64,000 bases of DNA from Oceanobacillus jeddahensis (GTDB lineage: Bacteria > Bacillota > Bacilli > Bacillales > Amphibacillaceae). Below, piece by piece: positions 62,864 to 64,000 of the stretch. The DNA lies in the NCBI RefSeq assembly GCF_000750635.1, contig NZ_CCDM010000004.1, positions 1 to 64,000 on the forward strand, in the 5' to 3' direction. The notes under the pieces are model-generated. The model was not told the origin of the DNA. It searched no databases and saw only the letters and a list, made by a program, of their open reading frames with translations. The position numbers were made by a program, and so were the translations under genes. Numbering within the stretch: position 1 is the stretch's first letter; each line of letters starts with the position of its first letter.

Positions 62864-63981
62864 AGCAACAACACCCTTTCAGAGGATATACTTAACCTAA
62901 CTTTACTCCCTTCCTCTAAAATCCCTTCTCCTGCTTCATAATTTTGATCAACTATCAAAATTTGATTTTCTACCTTCACTTCATATCTAACTGTGTTACC
63001 TAAATAGGTTGCAACTTCTACTACACCATCAAAAACATTTTTAAGATTTGGTGTGTTCTCTTTTAAAATATTGATATTTTCAGGTCTGATAATAATTTGC
63101 ACACTATCTTTTTCAGGTTTCTTTTTTGATTCTATTTTCTGCTCTCCAAATTGAATAACCGAATAACTATCCCCTTTATGTACAACTTCTCCAGGAATTA
63201 TGTTAGAAGTTCCCACAAAATCTGCAATATAAGGAGAATTAGGATTACTATATAAGTCAGTAGGCGTCCCTACTTGTACAATTTCCCCTGCTTGCATAAC
63301 TGCAACACGATCAGCCATACTCATTGCTTCTTCTTGATCATGCGTGACAAATATCGTTGTAATATTCAAGTCTTGCTGGATTCTTCTAATAGTATTTCTC
63401 ATTGTATGTCTCAGCTTTTGATCTAAATTTGATAAAGGTTCGTCCATTAATAAAACATCCGGCTCCATAACTAATGATCTTGCCAATGCTACGCGCTGTT
63501 GCTGACCCCCAGAAAGCTCACTAGTCAGCTTATGGGCATGTTCAGTCAGCTCTACATATTCTAAAATATCATAGACTTTTTTCTTCATTTCATCATTATA
63601 TTTAACTAATTTGCTGTTAAGCATCCTTGTATAAATACCTACTTTTTTTAAAATCCCACTCTTCTTTAGCTCTTTTACATTCAAACTATAAGCTACATTA
63701 TCAAAAACATTCATATGCGGAAACAATGCATAGCTTTGAAAAACCATTCCACAATTTCTGCGATGCGGATCAACTTTATTTACTTTTTTATCACCAATTT
63801 TGATAATTCCTTCTGTTGGACTTTCAAATCCTGCCACACATCTCATTGTTGTCGTTTTTCCACAACCAGAAGGGCCCAAGAGAGCGAAAAACTCGCCCTC
63901 TTTAATATCTAAATTAATATTTTTTAAAACCCTTGTTTCTCCAAAATCTTTAATTAAATTATCCAAAACAACAGATCCCAT
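62860..63981 (-). CDS. ABC importer ATP-binding protein with C-terminal TOBE-type domain
   Basis: This 373-aa protein has Walker A GPSGCGKTT (near 37), Q-loop FQSYALFPH, signature LSGGQQQR, Walker B VLLMDEP and the switch His in VTHDQEEA. A C-terminal TOBE-type part follows (residues 285-373). Between the Q-loop and the signature there is a Lys-rich insertion (about residues 104-135) not usual for the family. The start is ATG 63981 behind AAGAAGGTGAG. Its upstream partner, likely the solute-binding protein, is cut off at the window edge. Confidence 0.88.
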   Translation of the reverse strand: MGSVVLDNLIKDFGETRVLKNINLDIKEGEFFALLGPSGCGKTTTMRCVAGFESPTEGIIKIGDKKVNKVDPHRRNCGMVFQSYALFPHMNVFDNVAYSLNVKELKKSGILKKVGIYTRMLNSKLVKYNDEMKKKVYDILEYVELTEHAHKLTSELSGGQQQRVALARSLVMEPDVLLMDEPLSNLDQKLRHTMRNTIRRIQQDLNITTIFVTHDQEEAMSMADRVAVMQAGEIVQVGTPTDLYSNPNSPYIADFVGTSNIIPGEVVHKGDSYSVIQFGEQKIESKKKPEKDSVQIIIRPENINILKENTPNLKNVFDGVVEVATYLGNTVRYEVKVENQILIVDQNYEAGEGILEEGSKVRLSISSERVLLL

Positions 63982-64000
63982 ATTAACTCACCTTCTTAAA

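Noticed and set aside
1..64000. CRISPR array or phage region
   Set aside because: No regularly spaced short repeats and no integrase, capsid or cas-like genes were seen.
1..64000. tRNA or rRNA genes
   Set aside because: No cloverleaf with GGTTCGAATC-type arm or rRNA signature was noticed in either strand; a tRNA scan would settle this.

Overview
The window comes from a low-GC, endospore-forming Bacillaceae chromosome of the Oceanobacillus/Virgibacillus kind. That placement is inference from content and family resemblance only. The evidence is AT-rich DNA, strong AGGAGG-type ribosome binding sites, frequent TTG/GTG starts, two CotD-like spore-coat genes (one beside ypsA as in Bacillus), a T-box in front of proBA, HemAT, and a short Q-loop bd oxidase.

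Layout. 0-1 kb: gene-poor, with hairpins and dispersed repeats. 1-6.5 kb: exonuclease, MBL hydrolase, then proBA behind a T-box. 6.6-13.6 kb: NRDE protein, cytochrome bd oxidase cydAB with a 30-residue CydS-like third gene, and the convergent cydDC exporter. 13.7-25.4 kb: housekeeping and stress genes (glycosylase, C45 acyltransferase, pdxK, MFS pump, FMN reductase, CotD-like proteins, SIMPL, ypsA, cold-shock protein, ppaC). 25.5-34.7 kb: a block flanked by two inverted copies of a ~0.7 kb terminal-inverted-repeat element. It holds DinB, two flavin amine oxidases, a YczE-like protein, a TauE/SafE permease, a thioesterase and an acyl-CoA ligase. 34.7-45 kb: phosphoesterase, an ATP-grasp gene with two alpha/beta-hydrolases, HemAT, MscS, a butanediol-type dehydrogenase, and an aldo-keto reductase with a TetR regulator.

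45-64 kb looks like one catabolic island. A minus-strand series runs gutM-srlA-srlE-srlB (glucitol-type PTS), a SAF-domain NAD(P) oxidoreductase, then acoA-B-C-L (acetoin-dehydrogenase-type complex). Divergent from it are a GlpD-like flavoprotein and a zinc alcohol dehydrogenase, framed by two SorC-family regulators. A TTACAAATGTAA-like site recurs before gutM, srlB, acoA, the first SorC gene and the GlpD-like gene, so the set is probably one regulon. A plausible reading is uptake and phosphorylation of a polyol, oxidation, and thiamine-dependent cleavage to an acyl-CoA. The substrate is not known. Next come an FGGY kinase and a fused-permease ABC importer whose binding protein would lie beyond the window.

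The intergenic DNA carries several dispersed repeat families. One module occurs twice inside the element at 16.02-16.35 kb, and 10 of the 12 differences between the two copies are paired changes that keep the stems, which suggests selection on a folded RNA or DNA. One copy of another repeat has inserted cleanly into the second ~0.7 kb element.
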